A DNA stretch of 64,000 nucleotides from an uncultured Bacteroides sp. (lineage in GTDB: Bacteria; Bacteroidota; Bacteroidia; Bacteroidales; Bacteroidaceae): assembly GCA_900542985.1 (NCBI GenBank), contig UQPQ01000005.1, positions 1 through 64,000 of the forward strand, read 5' to 3'. The notes beneath the pieces are model-generated. The model did no database searches. It was not told the DNA's origin and was given only the letters and a program-made list of their open reading frames with translations. Shown here piece by piece: positions 25,470 to 35,147 of this stretch. How positions within the stretch are numbered: position 1 is the first letter of the stretch; every line of letters begins with the position of its first letter. A program made the translations under genes and the position numbers.

Positions 25470-27107
25470 TCAGAAAGCAAAGCTTAATCCTCCCATTGCA
25501 TAAAAGCCCTGTACGGGACATCCTACTTCTGTAACATAGTTTTTGTTCAGCAAATTATTCAAACGAACAAATACATCTACACGCTGGAACAAGCGATAAT
25601 CGGCCCATAAGCTCAAATCATTTACCGGGTCTGCTTTCTTCAAGGTTCCTGCCTGACTACGTCCCTCATAACAATATTTCATTGAAGCATACAAATCAGA
25701 CAAAATCTTTACCCTAGCCGAGACATTAAATTCGTAGTTGGGTTTCAACACCAATAAAGGTTCTGTCTCCTGATTCATATTCCAGTTATAATAAGTTGCC
25801 TCCACATCAAGATTTACCCAATCTTTGTAAGTATATCCAATGCGTCCTCCTGCATAAGCTGTTTTTGCCTTTGCCTGCTCCATCAAGCTGTATACAGAAA
25901 ACAGTTCGTCTTTTACGATACGGTATCCTCCGAACAAATTAAATCCGAATCCGGCAACGGGAGAACCTTTCACTCCCAACCGGGCATCCAGCGGTGTGTG
26001 TGTACTGCGTATCTGCTCTTCACTCATCCAGTAAGGCGACATTTCGTTCAAACGACGGAAATCACTCAAGGTCGTACCTCCAATAGCCTGTATATAGAAT
26101 TTATAAGTATCAGCAGAGGTATAACCGAAATGTACATCAGGAGCGAATTTAATACCACTTCCATTCGAAGTCTGTGCATCTACATGCGCTCCAAGACGCA
26201 AGTCGATGACTTCATTATTCCATTTATAATATGGATTTACCTGAACCAAAGTATAGTCTTTCAAATCCGAATTATAGAACACATTATCCATTGCAAAATC
26301 AATGCCGACAGTATGTTCTTCCTGCAGCGTTCCCCATATCTGACCTACGGTATGTACCAAACCTTCGGTAGTACCGGGGAAATAAGGCATAGCATACTTA
26401 CGTTTGAAGCTCTGAAAACCAGTCTGCAGACTGAATTGTACCGGAAGTGTTTCATCTTTCGATGTAACTTTCGCATACACATCGGCCAAAGTGAAATGCT
26501 GACTGTCGGAAGTCCAGGGTTCTCCTCCTTCATTCAAGAAAGGTAAAACGTAATTGAACACCTGAGAGCCGAAAGCTCCTCCCAACTGCATGAATACGCG
26601 GTTGAATTCGTGTTTATAATCGAGTGACACGTCTGTACGGAAAAAACGGGATTTCCAGTCTTCTTCCAACCTTTCATATGGAATTTTTCCATTCATTCCA
26701 TACAATGTTCCCATTACATTCAACTGGTCGCGTGAAGTAATATCCCACATATAACTTAACTTCACATCAGTATTATTCCGGTTTCCATAGGCTGCACGTA
26801 CATATCCCTTATAAGGAGATTTTTGCTTTGCATTATATGTAATTACCGGTATCGGCTCTCCCTGCCAGCCCGATAAAGGACGTACAGCAGTAGCATAGTC
26901 GATATGCTGTTTTGCTACGGAAGGTTCTTCAACCTTCGGAAGCACATTTACCTTGAAGGCATCCATTACCTCCGGGTTATACTGATTCTCCACCACCACA
27001 GTCCGAGTGAGTGTAGAGTCTTTCGCTCCTTCTTGTGCACATAATACCGAGGTAAACAACACCCCAGCACCTGTCAATATCATTTTTATCTGATTCATTG
27101 TCTTCAT
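25470..27107 (-). CDS. Outer-membrane beta-barrel protein, TonB-receptor-like barrel without plug
   Basis: 545 residues. Signal peptide (to about LCAQEG), a short conserved region RTVVVENQYNPEVMDAFKVNVLPKVEEP, then alternating amphipathic strands typical of a barrel (SPYKGYVRAAYGNRNNTDVKLSY and similar), ending in an aromatic residue (LSFAF), the outer-membrane insertion signal. There is no plug domain, and the length is about that of a 16-22 strand barrel. It overlaps the TPR gene by 4 bases (ATGA), so the two products probably work together. Function unknown; export or assembly at the outer membrane is a guess. Confidence 0.75.
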   Translation of the reverse strand: MKTMNQIKMILTGAGVLFTSVLCAQEGAKDSTLTRTVVVENQYNPEVMDAFKVNVLPKVEEPSVAKQHIDYATAVRPLSGWQGEPIPVITYNAKQKSPYKGYVRAAYGNRNNTDVKLSYMWDITSRDQLNVMGTLYGMNGKIPYERLEEDWKSRFFRTDVSLDYKHEFNRVFMQLGGAFGSQVFNYVLPFLNEGGEPWTSDSQHFTLADVYAKVTSKDETLPVQFSLQTGFQSFKRKYAMPYFPGTTEGLVHTVGQIWGTLQEEHTVGIDFAMDNVFYNSDLKDYTLVQVNPYYKWNNEVIDLRLGAHVDAQTSNGSGIKFAPDVHFGYTSADTYKFYIQAIGGTTLSDFRRLNEMSPYWMSEEQIRSTHTPLDARLGVKGSPVAGFGFNLFGGYRIVKDELFSVYSLMEQAKAKTAYAGGRIGYTYKDWVNLDVEATYYNWNMNQETEPLLVLKPNYEFNVSARVKILSDLYASMKYCYEGRSQAGTLKKADPVNDLSLWADYRLFQRVDVFVRLNNLLNKNYVTEVGCPVQGFYAMGGLSFAF

Positions 27108-30100
27108 TCTCCTTTGTTAAGATTAGCCAAACGTGATTCTATCATCTGGGCAATATCATCCTCTGCCTGATAATTCTGCTGTAAAGACAACAGATATTGT
27201 TTTGCCTCTAATTTACGGTCCAGACGTACATATACATCCGAAAGCAGGATAAAGCCGCGGGCCAGCCAGTATGTATGCGGCGTGCTCACTTCAATGTATT
27301 CCAATACCTCTTTTTCTGCCTTTGCAGTTTCGCCCGCATTGAAATAAAGCTGTGCCACCAGGTATTTGGCTTCCGCTCCATACACATTACGTGTATCTTT
27401 GGCCAGCACTGTAAGGTCTTGCAATGCTTCCTTTGTTTCTCCTGCTTCCAGGAAGGCTTTTGCACGATAGTAATGAGCTTCATTGCTTAACTCCGGAGCC
27501 AGTTTACTTTCCGCCAGTAATGCCGAAGCAACGGCTATCACTTCTTTTCCATCGTTCAGCAAGTAAGCACTGCGCAAAGCACCTGTTTCTGCCGACAGTC
27601 TTTCTTCCTGAGAAACGGCACGGTCTATCATCCGTTTATACAGTTCCAATGCCCGACCGTAATCCTTTGCATCGTATGCCATCACTGCACACATGCTCAT
27701 GGCCTCTCCAGAGAATTTGTTGTTCGGATATTCTATGACTTTATTTAAATGCGCTGTAGCCTCGGTCCAGTTTTTCTGGTTATAACCTATCAGTCCGAGA
27801 TAATAATGTGCATCTACACTGAAAGCTCCTTCAGGGAAAGACTGCAGGTAGCGTGTAAAGCTGCTTTGAGCTTCACTGATATTACCTCGCATGTAGACTC
27901 TTTCTGCTGCGACATAAGTCAACGAATCTCTTTCGTTCACATCGAAATTCGCTCCTCCAGGTATAGATGTCGCAAATGCCATATAATCGTCTACCTTATT
28001 CAAGTCGATGTAAATAGAACGCAAGTCACGTTGTGCCAGGCGAGCCTCATCACTGCCCGGATATTTTGTAATAACAGTCTTATAAGCCTCTATTGCCGCA
28101 GCGTACTGATCGTTCTGATAATACAGAAGACCTATTTCATTGGCAGCCTTACGAGATAAAGGACTATCCGGGAAGCGTTCTACAAGGAGTTTATAGCGCT
28201 TCACTGCATTTTCACTATCTTCCAGTTGTACAAATGCGCGTCCTTGTTCATAAAGAGCATCGTCTAAATACTGTGAAGACGGATAGGCTGTTATCATCTG
28301 ATTCAAAGTTTGAATCTTACCTGTATAATTACGCTGCAAGCCTTTCACAAATGCTTCCTGGAATAAGGAGTAGTCGCCCAATGAAGTATCGGTAGCAGCT
28401 GCTTTGGCATACATCTGCTGAGCAGTTTCGAAGCTACGGGCATAGAAATTACAGTCTCCCAAACGGTTATACGCATCAGCCATCACTGTAGCCTGCAACG
28501 AGACTCCCGACTGTACACAACGGGCAAACCATGTTTGAGCTGAGCTATACTGTTTCTGCTTAAATGCAGTATAACCCAAATTGTACAAAGCCAATCCATA
28601 CTCTTCTGTTCTTTTGTCTTGTGCAAACTCCAGATATTGACGGAAATCGGCAGCTGCCGCTGCATACTGTTCCAGTCTGTACTTAGACTCACCTCTCCAA
28701 TAATAAGCATCTGCTTTGGTTTGCTGATTATAGCGTCCCAGTTGCAAAGATTGGGAGAAACACTCTATTGCATTCTCAAAGGCAGCCTGAGCAAAAGCCT
28801 GTGTACCTAAACGGAACAGCAGTTTCTGCTTTGCTTCTAATATACGTTCACCCGGCTGACTGATTTTTGCAATCGACTTCAAGGCAGCCATATAGCTGCG
28901 AGTATTCATATAAACCTCTACAAGATAGTCGTTCACTTTGTCTGCATAAGCTGAATGAGGATATTCATTCAGAAAACGTTCAAAAACAGTCACCGATTCG
29001 GCAAAAGGAGAATAAGAGGTTTCATGGATACAAAGTGCATAGTTGTAAAGAGCCTGCTCCTTAACGGCAGCATCGTAATTGGTGGCCGAAGCCTGTTCAA
29101 AAGCCATACGAGCCTGATTACGCTCTTTCAGTTGCAGATAAGCCAATCCCATATGCAAATATGCATTCTGTGCCAACGCATCCTGCATCGTAGTCACTTC
29201 TCCCAATCGGGCTGCCGCTTTCGAGTATACTCCTATTTGTGCATAACTCATACCCAATTCATACAAAGCCTTACGGTCGGGATTCTTCACCTCCGAGCAA
29301 TATACTTCCAAATTTTGTACTGCCTGCATATAGTCTTTCATTCCATATGCCGCTTCTCCGGCAATGCGTTTCATCTGCACTGCATTGGGTTCATCCGGAT
29401 ACGCTTCTGCATACACTCCTGCAATGCGACGCGCCTGTTCATAATTTCCTTTTATCAGATAAATATCTGCGATATAATAAGGAGACAGTTTACGGTAATG
29501 TTCATCCGATTCTACCTCCCGGAATCCTGCCAAAGCCTCATCGTAACGTTTCTGTACGTAGTCAATATAAGCCAGATTATACACTGCATCGGCATGATAC
29601 TTTTCACTGACCTCCTTCAAGATAGAAAACCACATGGAAGCTTCCTGCAAGTTACCAATCTTCTGATAGGCAGTAGCCATACGTAAGGTACAGACATCCC
29701 GTTCTTCGTTGGAGAGCAACTCCAAATCACAGCCTTTAAAAGTAGCGATTGTTTCCAGGTATTTTTCCTGGAAAAAATAAGCCGATGCCAGCAGTGCCTG
29801 TACACGGTTTCTATGGCGTGAATCCGGATAAGTATCCAAGAACTTCTCCAACTGCTCCAGACGATCAGAAGCATTCAGTTCGTAAGCAGTACATGTCAAC
29901 ATATATGCGACGTCATCCGATGTATCAGCCTGTGGATTCTGTTTTACATATTGCATCAACGTCTGTTGTGCTGCAGCATAGTCGTGACGCAAAAACAACT
30001 CTTTACCGTCGTCAAACAAGCGCCGATGATCGGTCAAAGGTTCTGTCTGCTGTGCAGACACCACCAAAGGCAAGGCGCACAAACATCCGGCTATCCATTT

Positions 30101-30118
30101 ATATTTCTTTGTATTCAT
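27104..30118 (-). CDS. Large tetratricopeptide-repeat protein, exported
   Basis: 1004 residues. After a signal peptide (LCALPLVVSAQQ) almost the whole chain is TPR repeats, seen as repeated patterns such as ALYNLGYTAFKQKQYSSAQTWF, DAYYWRGESKYRLEQYAAAAADF and EIGLLYYQNDQYAAAIEAY. The N-terminal section (TEPLTDHRRLFDDGKELFLRHDYAAAQQTL) has the look of outer-membrane-assembly TPR proteins. It is translationally coupled to the barrel gene downstream, suggesting a periplasmic scaffold for that barrel. No enzymatic motif is visible. Confidence 0.85.
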   Translation of the reverse strand: MNTKKYKWIAGCLCALPLVVSAQQTEPLTDHRRLFDDGKELFLRHDYAAAQQTLMQYVKQNPQADTSDDVAYMLTCTAYELNASDRLEQLEKFLDTYPDSRHRNRVQALLASAYFFQEKYLETIATFKGCDLELLSNEERDVCTLRMATAYQKIGNLQEASMWFSILKEVSEKYHADAVYNLAYIDYVQKRYDEALAGFREVESDEHYRKLSPYYIADIYLIKGNYEQARRIAGVYAEAYPDEPNAVQMKRIAGEAAYGMKDYMQAVQNLEVYCSEVKNPDRKALYELGMSYAQIGVYSKAAARLGEVTTMQDALAQNAYLHMGLAYLQLKERNQARMAFEQASATNYDAAVKEQALYNYALCIHETSYSPFAESVTVFERFLNEYPHSAYADKVNDYLVEVYMNTRSYMAALKSIAKISQPGERILEAKQKLLFRLGTQAFAQAAFENAIECFSQSLQLGRYNQQTKADAYYWRGESKYRLEQYAAAAADFRQYLEFAQDKRTEEYGLALYNLGYTAFKQKQYSSAQTWFARCVQSGVSLQATVMADAYNRLGDCNFYARSFETAQQMYAKAAATDTSLGDYSLFQEAFVKGLQRNYTGKIQTLNQMITAYPSSQYLDDALYEQGRAFVQLEDSENAVKRYKLLVERFPDSPLSRKAANEIGLLYYQNDQYAAAIEAYKTVITKYPGSDEARLAQRDLRSIYIDLNKVDDYMAFATSIPGGANFDVNERDSLTYVAAERVYMRGNISEAQSSFTRYLQSFPEGAFSVDAHYYLGLIGYNQKNWTEATAHLNKVIEYPNNKFSGEAMSMCAVMAYDAKDYGRALELYKRMIDRAVSQEERLSAETGALRSAYLLNDGKEVIAVASALLAESKLAPELSNEAHYYRAKAFLEAGETKEALQDLTVLAKDTRNVYGAEAKYLVAQLYFNAGETAKAEKEVLEYIEVSTPHTYWLARGFILLSDVYVRLDRKLEAKQYLLSLQQNYQAEDDIAQMIESRLANLNKGE

Positions 30119-30137
30119 CAGTATAATCTCTTTTTAT

Positions 30138-30668
30138 TTATTTTTTATTTGCATACTCCTTCAAAAAACGGGTAACCCCTCTGCGTACCGAGTCAAGACC
30201 AAACTCTTCAGGATGAATGCTATCCAAAGGCATCCAAAAAGAATCGGCCACATCATCCATCGCACGCAGACGAGTGTCATCGGCTACCTTACATAAGAAA
30301 AATAAGTCCAGCGTATGAACCAGAAAACCAGAATACAAGTATGTATTAGGCAAAGAAAACAGATATTCAGTATCAATAACCGTCAAGCCGGTTTCTTCCA
30401 TTACCTCTCTTGCTACTCCTTCCTCACCGGTTTCATTCATATCAATAAATCCTCCCGATAAATCGAGTGTACCTTTTGCCGGTTCCTTTGCTCTACGGCA
30501 CACCAACAGTTCATTGCGATGATTCAAAATAAATGCTACTGTAGCCGCACTCGAATTAAAATAGTAGGTAAAACCGCAGTCATCACAATGTTTTGATTTT
30601 TCATTGTGTACCTCAAAATGAGATGAACCGCATTTGGGACAATACTTAAACTGTTCTAATGGATGCAT
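30138..30668 (-). CDS. Nudix hydrolase with N-terminal zinc ribbon
   Basis: 176 residues. A zinc ribbon at the N-terminus (Cys10, Cys13, Cys28, Cys31) is followed by a perfect Nudix box from Gly73 (G-x5-E-x7-REVMEETGL). The arrangement resembles NudC-type NADH/NAD-cap pyrophosphatases and their relatives, but the protein is shorter than NudC (about 257 residues), so the substrate is open. Cytoplasmic. It sits 19 bases upstream of the TPR gene on the same strand. Confidence 0.88.
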   Translation of the reverse strand: MHPLEQFKYCPKCGSSHFEVHNEKSKHCDDCGFTYYFNSSAATVAFILNHRNELLVCRRAKEPAKGTLDLSGGFIDMNETGEEGVAREVMEETGLTVIDTEYLFSLPNTYLYSGFLVHTLDLFFLCKVADDTRLRAMDDVADSFWMPLDSIHPEEFGLDSVRRGVTRFLKEYANKK

Positions 30669-30737
30669 GATTCTCTATTTTATTGAAACTCAAAATTACT
30701 AATTATTTAATTAATCCCATTATATACAGATAAAAAA

Positions 30738-30785
30738 TACACTCCGAAAAACATCCATCTCTTACAGACAGGTTTTCGAAGTGTA
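30738..30785 (-). terminator. Terminator after the small membrane protein gene
   Basis: tacactccgaaaac-type stem: arms at 30738-30752 and 30772-30785, followed on the minus strand by TTTTTTATCTG. It separates the 136-residue protein gene from the Nudix gene. Confidence 0.7.
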
Positions 30786-30847
30786 GCAATAAAAAGTTTT
30801 TATTACCGGACCTCAGAATATGGCAAGATGCCTATTCCTATAGCAAA

Positions 30848-31258
30848 TCAGCGTGCAGTTTCTTCTACAAACACTTTTCCATTTTTCTTCTGTATTTCAA
30901 CGAGACTTCCTTTCGGATTCAAATTAAAGGGAGTAATCTCTTCGGTACGATTGTCTACCACCATCAGCATATTTTCTTCGGCAAAACGGTTGATTTGCAA
31001 TTTCACCTCAGCCTCGGTCATTGTTTTGTTGAGCAACAGACTGTCGTTTACATAAACAGATAAGCTGTCGCCAGAAAAGCTACCGGCCACACAGATGGTG
31101 TAGATGCCTTCAAAGACTTGTTTTCCTCCATCTTTGCGCTGAAAGCGAAAACCTAAATACAGAAACAGACAGACAATGAAAAAAACGCCAAAAGCCAAAA
31201 TTCCATTGCCTACCATAAACTGTTTGTTACTATTGATACTCTTATTACTCATAGTCAT
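30848..31258 (-). CDS. Small single-pass membrane protein of unknown function
   Basis: 136 residues, or 134 if it starts at the second ATG (31252, MSNKS). I do not recognise a family. It has one membrane segment at about 17-37 (GNGILAFGVFFIVCLFLYLGF), then an exported or lumenal domain of about 95 residues rich in beta-strand patterns (GIYTICVAGSFSGDSLSVYVNDSLLL). It has its own promoter (-7 at 31275-31282) and terminator, so it is a single-gene unit divergent from the esterase gene. Confidence 0.7.
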   Translation of the reverse strand: MTMSNKSINSNKQFMVGNGILAFGVFFIVCLFLYLGFRFQRKDGGKQVFEGIYTICVAGSFSGDSLSVYVNDSLLLNKTMTEAEVKLQINRFAEENMLMVVDNRTEEITPFNLNPKGSLVEIQKKNGKVFVEETAR

Positions 31259-31274
31259 TTAATTTTCAATCGTA

Positions 31275-31282
31275 CAAATGTA
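31275..31282 (-). promoter_or_regulatory. -7 element of the small membrane protein gene
   Basis: CAAATGTA on the plus strand is TACATTTG on the minus strand, about 17 bases from the ATG. Confidence 0.55.
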
Positions 31283-31335
31283 GATAAAAAAAGAGGAATC
31301 ATTGCGTCTCACTTCTGTATTTCAAGTAAAAAGTT

Positions 31336-31343
31336 TACATTTG
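31336..31343 (+). promoter_or_regulatory. -7 element of the esterase gene
   Basis: TACATTTG fits TAnnTTTG. Transcription would start near 31350, which excludes the ATG at 31302 and supports 31374. Confidence 0.6.
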
Positions 31344-31373
31344 TATATTATTGTTCTTAAAAATATTACTCGT

Positions 31374-32210
31374 ATGAGACATTGCATTTTTCTTTTTCTC
31401 ACCTTATTCTTATTTATCTCCCAAATTCATGCCGCTACTACAGACACTCTCCATATTTACAGTCCTGCTATGGACCGAAAAATTAAAGTCAATGTAGTTG
31501 TTCCCAAAGATGTGAAGCCGAACAGCCCGACCGTCTACCTCCTGCATGGATATAGTGGTAATGCCGACACATGGCTTATAATCAAACCAGAGCTAAAAGA
31601 TTATGCAGACCAACACCAACTAATCATTGTCTGTCCGGATGGAGAAAACAGCTGGTATTGGGATAGTCCATTAAATCCCCGTTCACAGTTCGAAACTTTT
31701 ATTTCCAAAGAATTGGTTGAATACATAGATTCCCATTACCCTACTCGCCCCACAAAATTTGCCCGTGCCATAGCCGGCCTAAGTATGGGCGGACATGGAG
31801 CCATGTGGTTGTCCATGCGTCACCCGGATGTTTTCGGTGCAGCCGGTAGTATGAGTGGCGGAGTAGACATCCGTCCTTTTCCAGATAATTGGGAAATGAA
31901 AAAGCAAATCGGTGAAAAAAGCACTTATCCAGCACTTTGGGAGCAACATACAGCCATCAATCAAATCAACCGTATCAAACCTGGTGATGTGGACATGATT
32001 ATTTGTTGCGGCTACGATGATTTCTTCTTTCAAGTAAACTGTGAATTTCATGAAAAGCTACTGGCTCACGGCATTCAGCATGAATTTCTGGTAAATGCAG
32101 GAGCTCACACCCCTGCTTATTGGGCACACGTAATTGATTACGAAATGCTATTTTTTATTAAGTACTTCCAAAACCATAAGCAACTTGCTTTTTCCAAAGG
32201 AAAAAACTAA
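31374..32210 (+). CDS. Exported alpha/beta-hydrolase, esterase D / putative tributyrin esterase type
   Basis: 278 residues. Signal peptide (IFLFLTLFLFISQIHA), then the esterase D fold: oxyanion region YLLHGYSGNADTW, nucleophile elbow AGLSMGGHG (Ser137), the acid region CGYDDFFF and the catalytic His in NAGAHTPAYW. Relatives hydrolyse short-chain acyl esters, acetylxylan or feruloyl esters. The substrate here is not evident. The start at 31374 is set by the promoter and by the signal peptide it exposes. sppA follows after 41 bases. Confidence 0.85.
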   Translation: MRHCIFLFLTLFLFISQIHAATTDTLHIYSPAMDRKIKVNVVVPKDVKPNSPTVYLLHGYSGNADTWLIIKPELKDYADQHQLIIVCPDGENSWYWDSPLNPRSQFETFISKELVEYIDSHYPTRPTKFARAIAGLSMGGHGAMWLSMRHPDVFGAAGSMSGGVDIRPFPDNWEMKKQIGEKSTYPALWEQHTAINQINRIKPGDVDMIICCGYDDFFFQVNCEFHEKLLAHGIQHEFLVNAGAHTPAYWAHVIDYEMLFFIKYFQNHKQLAFSKGKN

Positions 32211-32251
32211 CTTTGTTTAAGCTTACACATTACTAAAACTACTTACATCTT

Positions 32252-34021
32252 ATGAAAGAGTTTATAAAAATGGCTTTTGCCACAGTCGTAGGATTTCTTA
32301 TCAGCGGCTTCTGTCTGATGATTTTAGGAATCATGTTCCTTGCAGCATTAGTTGCATCTACAGAAAATACAACAACTACCGTAAAAGACCGTTCGGTATT
32401 CGTTTTAGAATTAAATGGGAATGTGGCCGAACGCTATCAAACCAGTCCTTTAGACAAATTATTGGGTGAAGATTTTTCCACATATGGTTTGGATCAAATT
32501 CTAAGCTCTATCCGTAAGGCAAAAGAAAACGAGTCTATTGCGGGAATCTATATTGAAGCCGGCAATTTTGTTTGCCCTACTGCTTCACTGCAAGAAATCA
32601 GAAGAGCATTATTAGACTTTAAAGAATCAGGCAAATTCATCGTTGCTTATGGCGGAAACTACACACAAAGCACTTATTATCTGGCCAGTGTAGCAGATAA
32701 TCTGGCAGTCAACCCTTCTGGTAGTATTGCCTGGCAGGGATTATCGGCACAGACTGTATTCCTTAAAGGTTTGCTGGAAAAAATTGGAGTTGAAATGCAG
32801 ATTTTCCGTGTAGGTACTTATAAATCGGCTGTCGAACCATTTATCGCTCACGAAATGAGTGATGCTAACCGTAAGCAGACTGAAGTATTTATCGGATCTA
32901 TATGGAATAACTTGGTAAACGATATTTCAGCCTCGCGCCATATAACATCAGAAGAACTTAATGCACTGGCCGACAAGAACCTCAGTTTCTGTCCGGCACA
33001 AGAATACATCCAGACTAAACTGGCAGATAAACTGATGTATAAAGATGAAGTACTGAGTTATCTGAAAACCCTGACTGGCCGTACAGAAAAAGAAGAACTT
33101 CCTACACTGAGACTGGAAGATATGATTAATGTGCCCGAAACAGCATCAAAATCTAATCTTCACAAGGATCGTATTGCAATTTATTATGCATTTGGAGAAA
33201 TAGACAACGGATCCAACACTTATGATGAGGGAATCAACTCCGAAGTTGTTATCAACGATTTACGCCGTCTGCGTGAAGACGACAAGATAAAAGCAGTTGT
33301 ATTCCGTGTTAACTCTCCAGGAGGAAGTGCCTATGGTTCCGAACAAATCTGGCGTGAGATTTCATTGCTCAAAGAAGTCAAACCTGTTGTCGTTTCCATG
33401 GGCGACTATGCAGCATCCGGAGGATATTATATTTCTTGTGCAGCAAATTATATTTATGCCGAGCCCACTACCATTACCGGTTCTATCGGTATTTTTGGTA
33501 TGATTCCCAATGCACAAAAATTATTGGAAGATAAACTGGGATTGAGCTTCGACGGGGTAAAGACGAATAAACTTGCCGATTTAGGCGACTTCAGCCGCCC
33601 GTTCAATCAGGAAGAATCTGCACTCGTACAACAAATGGTAAATCAGGGATATGCATTGTTTACCCAACGTTGTGCCGATGGTCGCCGGATGCCGATAGAG
33701 AAAATACAAGAAATTGCAGAAGGCAGAGTTTGGACAGGAGAAGATGCAAAGAAGCTGAATCTGGTAGACGAATTGGGAGGTATCAACCAGGCTGTTGAAA
33801 AAGCAGCGTCGTTGGCAGAACTTACTGAATACAGTATTCAGAGCTATCCTGCGCAAGAAGACAAATGGTTCCGTTTGCTGGACTTGAAGTCTGACCATTA
33901 CATCCAAAGTCAGATTCGTTCGGCTTTTGGTGATTTCTATCCAGGCGTACGCTTTATGCAGCAAATCAAGCACGCAGACCGTATACAGGCCCGTCTGCCA
34001 TTCGAACTGAGCATTAACTAA
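32252..34021 (+). CDS. sppA: Signal peptide peptidase SppA, 67K type
   Basis: 589 residues, the double-domain form. One N-terminal membrane anchor (about 9-36). The Ser/Lys dyad is split over the two halves as in E. coli: Lys191 in VGTYKSAVEPF and Ser389 in GDYAASGGYY. It degrades cleaved signal peptides in the inner membrane. It leads the run sppA-lpxK-PNP-thiL with gaps or overlaps under 20 bases. Confidence 0.95.
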   Translation: MKEFIKMAFATVVGFLISGFCLMILGIMFLAALVASTENTTTTVKDRSVFVLELNGNVAERYQTSPLDKLLGEDFSTYGLDQILSSIRKAKENESIAGIYIEAGNFVCPTASLQEIRRALLDFKESGKFIVAYGGNYTQSTYYLASVADNLAVNPSGSIAWQGLSAQTVFLKGLLEKIGVEMQIFRVGTYKSAVEPFIAHEMSDANRKQTEVFIGSIWNNLVNDISASRHITSEELNALADKNLSFCPAQEYIQTKLADKLMYKDEVLSYLKTLTGRTEKEELPTLRLEDMINVPETASKSNLHKDRIAIYYAFGEIDNGSNTYDEGINSEVVINDLRRLREDDKIKAVVFRVNSPGGSAYGSEQIWREISLLKEVKPVVVSMGDYAASGGYYISCAANYIYAEPTTITGSIGIFGMIPNAQKLLEDKLGLSFDGVKTNKLADLGDFSRPFNQEESALVQQMVNQGYALFTQRCADGRRMPIEKIQEIAEGRVWTGEDAKKLNLVDELGGINQAVEKAASLAELTEYSIQSYPAQEDKWFRLLDLKSDHYIQSQIRSAFGDFYPGVRFMQQIKHADRIQARLPFELSIN

Positions 34022-34037
34022 TCACATAAACACCGGA

Positions 34038-35147
34038 ATGAAAGAAAAGTCTATTAAAATATATTATCCGTTACTTCCTCTGTCAGCCTTGTATCGTATT
34101 GGGGTAAGCATACGAAACAAGTTGTTCGACTGGGGGATACTTCATGCACAGTCTTTTCCTCTTCCGGTAATCAGTGTAGGCAACATCACAGTAGGCGGAA
34201 CAGGAAAAACTCCTCATACGGAATATCTGATCCGTATGCTTGAAACAGATTATCATGTAGCCGTATTGAGCAGAGGATACAAGCGCAAATCGAAAGGTTT
34301 TATACTGGCAGAGAGTAACACTCCAATCGAACAGATTGGTGATGAACCGTTTCAGATGGCGCACAAGTTTCCTCGTATCCGTATGGCAGTAGATGCAGAC
34401 CGTTGCCATGGAATCCGTTGCCTGACCGACGGACGGGTAAAACCACAGCCGGATGTTATCATTCTGGACGATGCTTTCCAGCACCGCTACGTTAAACCCG
34501 GCCTGTCTATTTTACTGATAGACTATCATCGCCCCATTTGGAAGGATTGTATGCTTCCGGCAGGAAGACTGCGAGAGCCACAATATGGGAAAAAGCGTGC
34601 AGATATTATTATTGTAAGCAAATGTCCTTCCATACTGAATGAGCAAGAACAAGCGTTACTACGACAGCAGATTGCCCCACACAAAGGTCAGGAGGTATAT
34701 TTCACCACACTGGTATATGGCCAGCTGAAACCGCTTTTTGCAAAAGAAAAGCCGGAGCGTCCCCTACACAGCTTGCACAAAGAAGAACAGATACTTCTTG
34801 TTACGGGCATCGCCTCACCAACTGCCATCATCCGTGAACTGCACAAATATGTAAGCCAAGTGGTGCCGGTTACTTTTCCGGACCATCATCATTTCACAGC
34901 GAATGATATGGACACTATACTGCAGAACTTCCGGCAACTACCGGAGCACAACCGACTTATCATCATCACAGAGAAAGATGCCGCCCGTCTTATCGATCAT
35001 CCTCTTCTTTGTGAAGAACTGAAAGCTTACATCTATGTATTGCCTGTAGAAGTAAGTTTTCTGAACGAGCAAAAACAAATGTTTCACCAAAATCTTATAA
35101 GATATGTTACAGAAAATTCAAGAAACAGCTGCATTCCTCAAAGGTAA
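34038..35147 (+). CDS. lpxK: Tetraacyldisaccharide 4'-kinase
   Basis: 369 residues. P-loop GNITVGGTGKTPHTEYL (near 50), LSRGYKRKSKG, and DAFQHRYV, all characteristic of LpxK, with an N-terminal hydrophobic membrane-associating helix (YYPLLPLSALYRIGVSI). It phosphorylates the lipid A disaccharide at the 4' position on the inner face of the inner membrane. Its last 44 bases overlap the purine nucleoside phosphorylase gene in another frame. Confidence 0.94.
   Translation: MKEKSIKIYYPLLPLSALYRIGVSIRNKLFDWGILHAQSFPLPVISVGNITVGGTGKTPHTEYLIRMLETDYHVAVLSRGYKRKSKGFILAESNTPIEQIGDEPFQMAHKFPRIRMAVDADRCHGIRCLTDGRVKPQPDVIILDDAFQHRYVKPGLSILLIDYHRPIWKDCMLPAGRLREPQYGKKRADIIIVSKCPSILNEQEQALLRQQIAPHKGQEVYFTTLVYGQLKPLFAKEKPERPLHSLHKEEQILLVTGIASPTAIIRELHKYVSQVVPVTFPDHHHFTANDMDTILQNFRQLPEHNRLIIITEKDAARLIDHPLLCEELKAYIYVLPVEVSFLNEQKQMFHQNLIRYVTENSRNSCIPQR

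Noticed and set aside
28955..29686. 243-codon plus-strand frame opposite the TPR gene
   Set aside because: Antisense shadow; the TPR pattern runs unbroken on the minus strand.
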